Below are positions 51,311 to 62,856 of a stretch of DNA of 64,000 bases, piece after piece. The notes below the pieces were generated by a model. The model had not been told where the DNA came from, searched no databases, and saw only the letters and a program-made list of their open reading frames with translations. The number at the start of each line of letters is the position of its first letter. The first letter of the stretch is position 1. This DNA is from Carex sylvatica (taxonomy: Eukaryota; Streptophyta; Magnoliopsida; Poales; Cyperaceae), in NCBI GenBank assembly GCA_964058845.1, contig CAXKVR010000070.1:186001-250000 (forward strand), read 5' to 3'. The position numbers and the translations under genes were made by a program.

Positions 51311-53493
51311 TAAGAACCATTAAAAATTTCTTAGATGAAAAGATGATTGCAAACAACAATAGAAAGGAACATATATTGCCAATTTGGTCATGACACATAG
51401 ACAACAAAGACAGTACCAAGCAAATTGTTTTGAACATGAAGAAAAGAAACTATTTCCATTTCCTCAATAATCCAAATATTACACCTCAATATTTCAAATA
51501 TAAAAACGTTCAAAAAGGTGACAATAATATTTTGCGAGAGCATAGTTAATATGCTGAAATTCTAAAGGGGCACATATATAAAGAAATCTCTTCTTAATTT
51601 GGCCATTCAAGTATGTGTAGTACATAAAGCACTTATGCAAATACATGTGAATCTCTTGAATAGCACTGTTAATCATTACAAAATAACATTTATTTCAATT
51701 AGCTTCTAATATTTATGCATTAATTACACCAGTCAATAAAATACTTGACCTTGATATTATTGCCATCTATGATATCCATGTTGCTCTCAATATTGATTAA
51801 ATATTTGACAGAGTATTTTTTTATTAAAAATACAGATTAACATATTTCTCCAACAGTAAAAAACTCTCTCTCAATTTCCTTCCTATAGAGGTTAGTATAA
51901 TATATTCAACTTGTAGACATACATTCTAAGCAAAAGTATCAGTGAAAACTGCCATAATGGTTATTAATTGGTGATAGATATATATATAAAAAATATCATC
52001 ATAATGAGCAAACAAAAGTAAAATGTATACATATATCATTGCTTTTTGTTGAGAGAATTAAAGATAAAATGTGCCAAGTTGGTTAACTCTTGCAATTAAA
52101 AAACACCCATTAATGACCATGTTTAAAAGACATTTAGACAAGTGTAGTTTAAATAAATTAAATTCCAATTAAAGAGGGTGGTGGAGGTTAAGTGACACTG
52201 TTTCGGAGAAATGGAAATGGTGACTGCACCACTTTTCTTAGAAAAGAATAAAAACCCAACAGACCAGCAAAATTCAAGTATTACAATTTGACCCTTTTTT
52301 TTTTTTTTTTTGGCAACACATACCAGGTCTCACCAATAAGTAAATAACCTTTCTTGTGTAAAACTCAATTATGAATATCAATTTATCCAATTGAGAGTTA
52401 ATTAACCCTTGGATGTACAAGTAGATAAGCCTCAATTGAACCTAATTTTGCCACAATTAACCTCAATTTTGGTGATTTTAGCTTGACTTAGAGCTATTGA
52501 CCGAATGGTTTACAATTGAACACTATTAATAGTATATAGTTTGGCCTACATTATTCTCAGTTTTAGACTCTATCTGCAACTTATCCAAATCAACTGACAA
52601 TTTTAGAAATAAATGCTATGAATAGGCAAAATGGATAGACAACTTATCCTAAACTAATCACTAAAATGGCAGTCTCACTGGTTGCCTTAAACCAAACATG
52701 ACTTAATTAATTGATATGATAATTCTTGCAGAGATAACAGTAATACAATTTCTTAACTAAAAAGAGGAAAGAAAAAAGCATTACCAGTCATAAACAGTGG
52801 GGTTTCTAGGTTGTATGACAGCATCAGTACTCTCTGCCATTGCTCTCTGTTTTCTCCTTCCACTCCTCCAATCACTTGTAGGTGTAGATGCTGCATGTTT
52901 TATATATAATAATTATAAATAATATTGGCAAACAAATTAACTATCTAGCACAGAATATAAATGATAAAACAGATGAGAACAAAACAAAATTTATTTCCTA
53001 TATAATAATTACGGGACTCATCTTTCCTGTTCAAAGTGAATAATTGGAAAAGATTTATTTAACTCATTATAAAAAGGAACTCAATTAATTTATTGGGTAA
53101 CTAGTTGTGATCCTACCCAATAAGCCATGAAATAGCAGGGGAAGAGCAATTTTCAATCAAAGCTCATTCGTTTCCTCTTCATTTCTTTCAGATCCAAAGA
53201 AAATTAAAAAGGGAATAAAAGATAAGTGAGAAGAAGATCTCACGTGATAGAGGCGATGGAGAACCGGGCACACTACCAGGTGAAGCGGGTCCAGACCCGG
53301 TACCTGAATCACCACTAGCCCCGTTGGGTGACGTGGCAGTCCGTAAGAAGGTTAAACTCCGGGTCAAGGCCGGAGGACTGCCACTGGAGGAGCCAGTTTG
53401 GTTGAAACTTGAGTGCTTTCGGAGCTTGCCGAGGCCTGAATCCGGTGTTGGTCCCGCCAGTGTCTCATCCCAGAGATGATCTAAAAGACCCAT
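51272..53493 (-). CDS. Dormancy/auxin-associated family protein (DRM1/ARP-like)
   Basis: Small, low-complexity plant protein of the dormancy-associated/auxin-repressed family. Transcripts of this family rise in dormant buds and fall with auxin or growth; no biochemical activity is known. Exons 53493-53244, 52890-52785 and 51299-51272 join in frame to 127 aa. The N-terminus MGLLDHLWDETLAGP and GLGKLRKHSSF are family signatures. A Ser/Pro/Gly-rich middle (about 40-82) is probably disordered. The C-terminus ends NPTVYDWVVISSMDR. The start is the second in-frame ATG, because MGLLD begins family members. If the last intron is kept, translation stops immediately after YDW (119 aa). A degenerate copy of the last exon lies near 50434. 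Neighbours offer no functional hint. Confidence 0.9.
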
Positions 53494-53662
53494 TTCTTGT
53501 ATGATTTGTTCTCCCTTTTGCAACTATTTGTTGTGATCTTAAATTTGAAGGAGCTGTTGGGGTGTGAGAAGGTTTTGTTTGGGGTTCTTTTCTTTGAATT
53601 GAATTAAACGGGTGGTTGTTTCTAATAGAAAGAGATTGATTGATTGATTGATTGAAATGGGG

Positions 53663-53670
53663 AATTTATA
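53663..53670 (-). promoter_or_regulatory. Probable TATA box of the dormancy-associated gene
   Basis: TATAAATT on the minus strand, about 170 bases before the start codon, followed by an ATTG repeat (about 53635-53655) in the presumed leader. This is a sequence-only prediction. Confidence 0.45.
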
Positions 53671-53845
53671 AGGATTTATTGCGTTACTTTACATCCTCTA
53701 CTTTTTATTTACTCTACAATTGGGTGTTATTTTTTTCTTCCTTATCGTATGCTATATGATACGACAAAGGTACAATTTTATATATTTGAATCAGCCATTC
53801 ATGTTATCAAGTTGAATGAGTCTATGCATATTATGAATTGGTCCG

Positions 53846-54150
53846 TAATACATATTAATATTATTATTTTTAAAATTTTAATAGTTGATATGAACTGTTC
53901 AATATAATGTCCATATAAATATGTACTTGTAGATCAAATTTTATATTTTTTAAATTTTTTTAAAAAAATAAGAAGAAAATTACTTAATCTCAAAATTTTG
54001 AACTATCCAAAAACAGTAATTTTCTACTCATCTTAAAAAATTATAAAAAATATAAAATTTAGTTTGTAAATACATATTTATATAAAAATTATGTTGAATG
54101 GTTCGAATCGATTAATAAAATTTTAAAAACAAAAATATTAATCTGTATTA
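53846..54150. mobile_element. Hairpin MITE, about 305 bp, diverged family member
   Basis: The ends TAATACATATTAATATT and AATATTAATCTGTATTA are inverted, and the arms carry TTGATATGAACTGTTCAAT and TGTAGATCAAATTTTA. The arrangement follows the 48667-49026 element. The target duplication is not clear. Confidence 0.65.
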
Positions 54151-55209
54151 TAGATAGTACCATAAATTCACTCTCTTAACTGTGACAAAAATATCATTGG
54201 TGTTGTAGTGTTGCTTTAGAAAAAAAAAAAAAGTATTACATTATAATTTCATAGATTCATAGAATTTTACGTAAATAAAATATTTTTTCAGGTCCGAATT
54301 TAGCGGAGGTGGTTTTGACTTTTGATAATTCTCTTAGATCATCAAATGTTTTTTGTATTTTTTTAAAGTGATACTGTTGGAGTTTCGCTTCTCTTTATCC
54401 TTTATTTACTCTTATTCTAATTAATAGGAAATTTTAATCTTATATTTCCGTGTTTGACTATGATTGTCTAGATTTTATATTGTAAAAATATAATATTTTG
54501 TCTGCAATTCAGTATCTTACTTACTTTGAAATTGGATGAAATTATTATTGGAATCTTAAAATCAAGAAAAACTTATTTGTTGATTTAATTTAATATCAAA
54601 TAATATTGTAGAGGAGGGATCAATGTTCATGTCATGCTGTCAAATCGATGTTAATAAACTTAAATCTCAAGTAACCATTTCTTAAACTTGTAGATTACAA
54701 TGTTAACTGATTAGATAAATTGTATATATCACACAATATGCCTCCATAAAATTACATCATTTCAATTTTATTTTCTATATGCATCTCTCTTGATGGCTAT
54801 CAAAATGAAGTCAAAATCTCATAATTTTTCATATACATATACATATAAATGAGATGATTTAAAATATATCTAACGATTTACATCTCTTAACTTAATTGAA
54901 TAAAAAAGTTATCACTAACCAATGATCATTGACTAGTGATTATGATAAATAAAGATGTCGACAACTAATCTTAGGATAAATTTTCAAAGAGTTCTCTTGC
55001 TTTACACCGGTAACAAAATTCTACAAATATATTTTAATGAAACTATTTTTAAAGCTATTATATTTTTACAATCAAGAAATGTTGGCATTACTAATAAAAA
55101 CATATTAACAAAACTTGCGACAACCTATCAATGTGAATTTGTGATCTATATTATCAGTAATAAAAACATATCATAGAAAACTCATACATTAGAAATAACA
55201 TATAAAAGT
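54151..55209. other. Intergenic, no gene seen
   Basis: AT-rich. A lone GAGGAGGGATC near 54612 looks like one terminus of the hairpin MITE family. The short open frame at 54955-55176 has no recognisable features. Confidence 0.5.
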
Positions 55210-55635
55210 GAGGAGGAATTCAATTACACCATAAAAATGGTGATACGTCTTAACACTATATGTTTATAAGTTATTTTTTTAATTTTAAAATTCAAACAGC
55301 TGATCCGAATCGTTCAACATGATCTTCATATTAAAATGTGTTTGGAGTCAACCTTTTATATTTTTTTGAAACTTTTTTAGTATTTATTAAGATGTGTACA
55401 AAAATTGTTGTTTTGAGATAATTATGGACTATTGAAAAACAATGATTTTCAAAAATTCAAAATAAATACTAAATTTTTTTCAAAAAAAATGTAAAATTTG
55501 GTCTCCAAACACATTTTAATATTAAGATCATGTTGAACAGTTAAAATCAATTGTTTAGACTTTAAATTTAAAAATATAACTTATAAACATATGGTGTTAA
55601 AATGTATCACCATAAAAGAAATTAGATCCCTCCTC
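55210..55635. mobile_element. Hairpin MITE with GAGGAGG ends, about 426 bp
   Basis: The left end GAGGAGGAATTCAATTACACC pairs loosely with the right end AAATTAGATCCCTCCTC. The arms share GATCCGAATCGTTCAACATG, AAAATGTGTTTGGAGTC and AGTATTTATTAAG with relatives. The flanking 9-mers do not match well, so this copy may be older. Confidence 0.7.
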
Positions 55636-55941
55636 TAAATTTTGGAAATTTTAAAAAAAAAGTGAAGTCTGTTATTTACTTACATACATACATAGCATGC
55701 TAACTCCTTCACTGTAACTAAACTACTGATCTTGTTTATTAACGGTAGAGAAAATTTGTTAGAAAAGACAAAGGGCTATTTGAAGCCAAGCCAATAAGAT
55801 GCTCTGAAATCTCAATTCTCTAACTACCACAATTGGAAAAAGTCTTATCCATTTAATTTGAACTTTTGAAGGATCAGATCAAGTTATTGTTTGATATTTT
55901 GCTCCTACCGATTGGGAGACTCAAAGCAGACAAACAACAAT

Positions 55942-56119
55942 GAATTCGCATCCTCTGAGATATCTCATATTTTGCGTGACTTTTTGGAAAATTTCAACCG
56001 TTGCAATACGTTCCGCGCGATTCTCAAAGCTCAAATAATACTGGCCCCTACATCACCCCGAATAGGCACCGGACACGTAGGTCACGCAAAATATGAAATA
56101 TCTCAGAGGATACGCACTC
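55942..56119. mobile_element. Short Mutator-like MITE, 178 bp, copy 1
   Basis: A perfect 9-bp duplication AACAACAAT lies at 55933-55941 and 56120-56128. Inverted ends contain ATCCTCTGAGATATCTCATA and ATTTTGCGTGAC. GC content is higher than the surroundings. A second copy lies 0.2 kb away in the opposite orientation. Confidence 0.87.
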
Positions 56120-56316
56120 AACAACAATGGCTAATTACCGTTGAATAATACTAGATCTTCTATGGCTTTCGAAATACAGCCATTAAGTTCCATGACCAGA
56201 AACAAGAACAAAAGTGAACCCAAATAACCCGTTAAATGAAAATGATTCACAAGGTTTTCACAAGGTTTGGAAATTGGAGCAGAGGATCCAAGAGGTTTAC
56301 GTTTACCATTGGGATT

Positions 56317-56483
56317 GGGTGCCTATCCTCTGAGATATCTCATATTTTGCGTGACCGACGTGTCCGGTGCCTATTCGGGGGTGCCTATTATTTGAGCTTT
56401 GATATTCGTGCAGAACGTATTTTAACGGTTAAGATTTTCCAAAAAGTCACACAAAATATGAAATATCTCAGAGGATACGAATC
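56317..56483. mobile_element. Short Mutator-like MITE, 167 bp, copy 2 (inverted)
   Basis: A perfect 9-bp duplication ATTGGGATT lies at 56308-56316 and 56484-56492. It aligns over its whole length to the complement of 55942-56119, sharing GGCACCGGACACGT and TCAAAGCTCAAATAATA-type blocks. The separate target duplications show two independent insertions. Confidence 0.87.
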
Positions 56484-57757
56484 ATTGGGATTGAATGACA
56501 GCTGTCAGTGCTTCTAGCTTTTTCCACTTTTTTAACTCATTTGCAAACGGATAAGATCCAACTACGCTCTGACACAGACACAAAGTCACCCTTACTCTGC
56601 GGGCCCCACATCTTAATGTTTTTCTTCGAAGTTGACCGTGACGGTTATTGTTATCCAACCAGCTTGTTTTGGGTTATTTTGGGCTTTAATTAGGCCCAAT
56701 AAATTTACATAGGCTGAAGCACATGTTAATTTTATTTCCGTGTACCATTGGAGTTTGGACACATTTAATTTAACAATAGTAGGTTCTGGGGTAATTTGTA
56801 TTTGTTCGGTATTATTAACGTCTTCCACTAAATGCGACCGAAATGGCATGATTTGACATGCTAAATTGATTTTGGTAACACCATTTTTGTGACTAAACAA
56901 CAATATGGGCTGTCATGTTTTATTTTCAATATAAATTATCATATGCTTCCAACATTTGATACATTCTGAGGCAATAGTTGTTTTTATAAAAAATATTTAC
57001 ATATTGACTTATTTGATTGAATATTGGAGGAAACTAAATAATATTTAGAATTATGTTCCCATTTGTTCATTAAAGATACTTGAATTTAATAAAACTCTCT
57101 ACCATAACTAATTAAGTTGTTCTTCAGTATTTAAAACAATGTTAGAGAATGAGATAATTAGAAGGCGAAATAGGGAGATAAAAATCCCTGTTACATCTCT
57201 AAAATTTCTTTGATTGTCCATTGACTATTTATGCATTATTAGAACACATCTTGATAAAAACTGTGCAAGAATTATTAGTCTTAACTGAAAATATAAATAA
57301 ATTATCTTAAATTATTTTGTGAGACATATAAAATCTTAAGAGTTTTGATGGTCAATCTATGTGAGACAAATCCTCACCAGCACAGATGCGAGACAATTAA
57401 TAAATGTAATAGTTTATCAAATTATAAAAAATATGAATAGTTTAAAAGAGTTTGATTACAAATAATTTTTTTATGCCGAAATTTTTGTGCCTGTAAAAAA
57501 AATTAATAGATATAACTTTTAAATGTACCTTAAAAAAAAAAAAGTCAAGAAAAAAGCAAATTGTATCCATGTTGTTTTGGGTAACATTTTCTTGCTAATC
57601 TGCATTAATAGTAAAATGCATACTGGTATGCAGAAGCGATGAGAACTTATTTAACTAGTAAAATTAAATTCTACTATTTGAGAAACCTGTTTGATAGTAT
57701 GTTTTTTGAACCTGTTTCAGTAAATTTCTAATCAACCTAATTTTTGTAACAGGGAAC

Positions 57758-57871
57758 ATGCAGACTAGCGAGATATCGATCTTGGTTCATGCTTTCCTCT
57801 ATTTTACTTTGATTGCCATCTTTCTCATGGCGGTTCGCGTGCACATCGGCATGCACATTAATGCCGGTTGA
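57758..57871 (+). CDS. Small ORF, 37 aa, predicted membrane helix, unknown
   Basis: I do not recognise this protein. An ATG opens a 37-codon frame with a hydrophobic stretch (about residues 8-25, ILVHAFLYFTLIAIFLMA) followed by R/H-rich residues. Base composition is near 50% GC in an AT-rich setting. The preceding TTTTTGTAACAG looks like a splice acceptor, so this may be an internal exon. Beyond the TGA the same frame, after two stops, reads VVYQPPETDAEATELP before TAA at about 57950, and also looks coding. A 36-base gap between the two is too short for a usual plant intron. This may be a small gene, a decayed exon pair or chance. Confidence 0.3.
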   Translation: MQTSEISILVHAFLYFTLIAIFLMAVRVHIGMHINAG

Positions 57872-58255
57872 TCAAATTGTTAGCTTTTGTCTTTCCCTCT
57901 AGTGGTGTACCAACCACCAGAGACAGATGCAGAAGCCACAGAGTTGCCTTAAGTGGAAGATGAAGCAATCTAACTCTTTTTACATTTTTAGTATACTTAA
58001 ACTCACCCCTAGTATCATTGACTTAATATTAGTTAGCATTATCTTATTTTGACAAATTGGCAATGTGTTGGTTTTAATTATATATGAACTGCATAGTTTC
58101 ATAGTTTCTGTTTTGTTTCACTTGAGGGTTGTTTCATGATACTGACACTCTAACAATCATTCCATATTGTATTTAAACTATTTCAGTTAATGAAATGGGC
58201 TTTTGCCTCTCTTTTAAAAAAAGAAAAATTGTTGGCTTCCAATTTCTTCCTATAT

Positions 58256-58640
58256 TATAGTTTGAAAAATCCGAGTTATTTGTAGCAGTCTTTCTAATAA
58301 ATCAAATCATATAGTTCCATCTATTTTCATAGAAATATATAAAATATTTTTAATATTTCAATACAAAAATAAAATAAATTAGAAATATTTATATTTAAAT
58401 AAAAAATATGAAAAATACTAAAAAATGTTGAAACTGCAAAAAAAATATAGTGTTTTTTTTTGTTTTGAAACTGCAAAATTTTGGAATACCAAAACTGCAA
58501 TTTTTTTTGCGCTAACTCAATATAAAATTGTGAAATTTTTTTACGATTTGGATAGATTTCGAAAAAACACGAAAACTTGAATAGTTTCTGAAATTTTATA
58601 TGTTTTTTTGGATATTAATAAAAATTTCGGCTCATAAGTT
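58256..58640. mobile_element. Fragment related to the 15.1-16.25 kb foldback
   Basis: GTTATTTGTAGCAGTCTTTC, TAATAAATCAAAT and AATATTTTTAATATTTCAAT match the right arm of the large foldback. It ends with ATATTAATAAAAATTTCGG. Only one arm is present here. Confidence 0.6.
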
Positions 58641-59945
58641 ATTTGTTATCCAACCGTATTTATTTATTTTTTTGGTTATTTTGGGCTTTCATTAGGCCCA
58701 AAAAAAATGAATCCACGCTTGGGCACATGTCAATTCTATTTCCAAATTCCACTTGATCCCATTTAACACTGGTCACTGAATCTCAGGTTATTTGTATTTC
58801 TTCAACACAGTTAACTTCTTCTCCTAAATGCAGCCGAAATGATATGATTTAACGTACTAAATTGATTTTGAGAGACACCATTTTTGTGACTAAACAACAA
58901 TTGTGTTTATTTCCAATATAAATTTACATATGCTTCCAATACTTGATACAATCTCAGAAAATAGTTATATCTTTTAAAATTATTTATAAATAGGCTTATT
59001 TGATTGAATATTGGAGAAAATTAAATAAACATTTAGACTTATAATTAGGATATCTGAAATTAAATAAATATTTAGACTTATGTATCCATATTTGCATATG
59101 CTTGCAATGTGTTCCCGGTTTATCTTCAAAAGTGCTTAGATTATTTATTGATTATTTATAAACAACCAAAACACTGCGCCAAATTTGTTAATACTAATTG
59201 AGAAATATCAAGTGAATCATCTCAAGGTATTATGTGATATATACATTACTTTTAGATTTAATCACAAAAATTTAATTATGTGTAATAAATGTGAGACGAT
59301 CGATTAATGCAACATTTTCTTAAATTATAGGGAATATGTGGAATTTCAATGAAGTGAGAAGTACAAAAAACTAGTAAGGCCCTCACATATGGTGGTTGAA
59401 ATGTAAGATATAGATCTTAATAAATTTTAATAATTTTAATTTCATTTCATTTTTTACAATTTGTATAATGTAATTTTAGTTGTCGAAAATATGTAATGTT
59501 CATTTTTATTGATAATGTTTAAAATTTCAATTGAAATGCATGCTGGATTTAGTAATTAGTTTATTAGATGAGATGAAAATTATTTGTATTTTATTTCTTG
59601 AGAGTTTTTTATTAGTTTGGACTGTTGACTCATTGTTAATTATAAATAAATGAATATTAGAGTATTTCTACTGCGATTACTTTTTATGATATTTGGTAAG
59701 CAATAAATTAATTAGATAATAGTTTCTTTAAACCTCTATTTTGGACCAATTGGGTCCCTATCATAAGGCTATATATTATCAATTATTAAATCAACAACAT
59801 TTAAACATAAATGCTAAACAATATAATAGACCTATTTTGCCACCACCTGATCTAAATCTTTGTTTGAAGATCATGTTATGTGATTTTGTTGTGGTATGCT
59901 CGCAGCGCGTAATTTGCTTGATGTAAGTAAGATAAATCCATTCTT

Positions 59946-60131
59946 CAGTGTTGTAAATAATGATATGTGGTTATGGGACAGACATAGTACTGTTAAGTAA
60001 TTAATCGAAAATAATTGAGAATAATCAGTTATAATTAAAAATAATCGATCGATTAATCGGAAATATTCGTGACAATAATTTGATTACTGAGACTGATTAA
60101 TCGGTCTAAACTGATGTTTTTTACAACACTG
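59946..60131. mobile_element. hAT MITE, 186 bp
   Basis: A perfect 8-bp duplication CCATTCTT lies at 59938-59945 and 60132-60139. The ends are CAGTGTTGTAAA and TTTACAACACTG (the latter preceded by TTTT). Inner AATCG/CGATT words repeat near both ends. It sits about 0.3 kb upstream of the MFS gene start. Confidence 0.92.
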
Positions 60132-60456
60132 CCATTCTTTTTCAATCTTTAAAATTTATATTTTTAGGTTAGGAGATGATAGCATATGTGTTGTCACGTG
60201 CAACACACTTGCGTCTTGGAGTTGCACTAATTTACAAATATTTATAGTTCGGTTGGAATTAATGGTGGATCGAAGACACTTAATACATTGTACATAATAA
60301 TAAAATCTTCTAGGATATCAAATTTTATTCTCTCTTTTTTATTTTAAACCTGAACTTGTGAAGTGCACTTTCTCACTGCTTTATGTTGTAAAAACGTATA
60401 CTTTCCCGCTGAAGCGTCATTGGATCTATAAACCTCTCTTCTCAATCTGACCAAAA

Positions 60457-62856
60457 ATGGGCTTATGGGAAGAGAGGAGAACGCTGGTGTTAATCAATCT
60501 TGCCTCAATCATGGAGAGAGCAGATGAGGCTTTACTTCCGGCAGTGTACAAGGAGGTCGGTGCGGCGATTCATGCCACGCCGACCGGTCTCGGGTCATTG
60601 ACTCTCTTCAGGTCAATTGTACAGGCAGCGTGCTACCCTCTCGCAGCCTACATGGCTACACGGCACAACCGGGCCTATGTCATCGCTCTTGGTGCATTGT
60701 TGTGGGCTGCTGCTACCTTCCTTGTCGCCATTTCCAGCACCTTTCTACAGGTTGTTAATTTAGACAAGGAGTATTCACTTGTCTAATTTCTTCTTTTGAC
60801 TTAATTATTCTCTCCTATTGTGTCTATATCTGTTATTGACTAATTGACCTATTTTTCACAGTGGCTGTGTAACAGCTGTTTGGTACCAGTCTACTGTTGC
60901 ATGGTTTCATATTAATGAAATTGGTGGGTGCTCCCCACTACTTGTAAAAAAAAATAAAAAATTGACCAATTTTAGTGTTTCCAATATATCTTGGAATTTT
61001 ATCTTTTAATCATCAATATATCAGCTAAATTAAAAAAAATGATCCATTTTATCTGCTGTTGAATGTTAGAATTTCATTGTTTTATTTTTAAAAAGAAAAT
61101 TCATTGCTTTATCAAATCAAATTGGAAAAAAAAAAAAAAATGCTGAGAAATCTGTTTTAGTGAGCAAATCAGTATGTACCATTTGCAAAACGACAAACCT
61201 GTTATTATATATTGGAATTTATTTGACGTATTTAGAGTTGCAGGTGATAGTTGATTAAAAGATTGATAATACTCCTTACAAAAAATGGTTATTATTGCTT
61301 AATGAAGCTGTTAATTTTTTTTAGTTCATTCGGTAAAATACTTGGTGAAGCAGGTAGCAATCTCAAGAGGTCTGAATGGCATTGGGCTAGCGTTGGTCAT
61401 ACCAGCTATACAATCCTTAGTTGCTGATTCCACTGATGACGAAACACGCGGTTCGGCATTTGGTTGGTTACAATTTACTGGATTTTTCGGCTCCATATTC
61501 GGAGGGGAGGGTTTTTCTCAATTTACCTAGCTTCTACCACAATAATGGTATAGCTGGCTGGAGAATTGCTTTCCATCTAGTTGCACTTATAAGCATGGTA
61601 GTTGGATTTCTTGTTTGGCACTTTGCTGTAGATCCACATTTTGCAAGTGGTGGTCTTGACTAACAAGAGAGGTATACACAGGTCGGCACTGCAAGAGGCT
61701 AATGATCTAATAAAAGAGGCTAAATCTGTCATGCAAGTGCCGTCATTTCAAATTATCGTCGCACAGGGTGTCGCTGGTACTTTCCCGTGGGCTTCCCTCT
61801 CCCTTGTGCCAATGTGGTTTGAGCTTATTGGATTCTCGCACGTGTACACAGGATTCCTGATGACTCTTTTTTCTGTTGCCACTTCAATTGGGGGTCTATT
61901 TGGGGGTAAGATGGGAGATTTTCTTGCTCATCATTTTCCCAATGGAGGAAGGGTAATTTTGTCACAGATCAGCTCTGGTTTAGCAATTCCACTTGCAGCA
62001 GTTTTGTTACTGGCTTTACCAGATGACCCATCTACTGGGTTTTCACATGCTCTTGCTATATTCGTCATGGGTTCGCTCATCTCTTGGAATGATCCTGCTA
62101 CAAACAAGTATGTCACCTATATATGTTATAAATATTTGATTTTGTTAAACTGTTGCTAATTATGCACTCAGGATAATATGTTATCAATTTAGTTGTATCC
62201 CTTTACTTAATTTATACTTGCAATATCTGATGGAGGTTGTGATGGTATCAGTATGGCATCCCAACCTGGCTCTGCTACATAACAATGATGAAATAAATTC
62301 CCACAATTGGTCTTAATTATCACTTAAACAAGGATAACTGTAATGATTTGACCTTAATGTTTCATGCAGCCCAATATTTGCTGAGATTGTACCAGAGAAA
62401 TCAAGAACAACCATCTATGCACTGGACAGATCTTTTGAGTCTATGCTAGCCTCATTTGCCCCTCCAGTTGTTGGGATTTTAGCTGAACGTGTATATGGAT
62501 ATAAAATAGGAGACAACGATAAAAGTGACGATCCTACGATAAATCGAGAAAATGCTGCCTCTTTAGGTAAGGCACTTTACACTGCCATATCTATTCCATA
62601 TCTACTTTGTTGCTCAATATATTCCTTCCAGTACTGTACTTATCCAAGAGACAGAGAGCGGGCTCGGATGCATTCTCTAATTGCTACAGAAATTGAGCAG
62701 ATAGAGTCAGAGAGTTCAGATATAGAGCAAAATGATCCTCAACTTCAAAATATTAAATTGGTAGATAGCAATGAAATGAGGATAATTAATTTGGCATATG
62801 AGGGGAAACCTGAGAGAGAGACTAGCAGAGAGAAGTTGCTTTCCCAGAAATTTTAA
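60457..62856 (+). CDS. MFS transporter gene, exon 2 broken by three frameshifts (possible pseudogene)
   Basis: Major facilitator superfamily protein of a plant spinster-like group; the substrate is unknown. Exons: 60457-60750 (98 codons, starting MGLWEERRTLVLINLASIMER, ending STFLQ), 61354-62107 and 62370-62856. Both introns have good sites, and the last exon finishes with a charged cytosolic tail. Family motifs include SRGLNGIGLA, DSTDDETRGSAFGWLQ, SFQIIVAQGV, GGLFGGKMGD and YALDRSFES. In exon 2 the conserved frame changes three times: after SIFGG (about 61506), at IMG/IAGWR (about 61546) and at GGLD/NKRG (about 61661), with in-frame stops in every single frame. All other parts are well kept, so this is a young pseudogene or has assembly indels. 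Short introns bypassing the breaks are not available. Confidence 0.8.

Larger units (their letters stand above)
56640..59350. repeat. Direct duplication, copies about 2.0 kb apart
   Basis: About 56640-57060 is repeated at about 58640-59050 (GTTATCCAACC, TTATTTTGGGCTTT, ATTAGGCCCAA, CACCATTTTTGTGACTAAAC, TTATTTGATTGAATATTGGA). Weaker matches continue to about 57420 and 59330. No gene was recognised in either copy. The intervening DNA carries a small ORF and a fragment related to the 15.1-kb foldback. Confidence 0.75.

Noticed and set aside
53494..53523. Upstream in-frame ATG (MQKGEQIIQE) for the dormancy-associated protein
   Set aside because: Family members begin at MGLLD. The ten extra residues are unlike the family, so the second ATG was chosen.
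57866..57903. 36-base intron joining the small ORF to VVYQPPETDAEATELP
   Set aside because: GT and AG fit and the phase works, but 36 bases is well below normal plant intron length.
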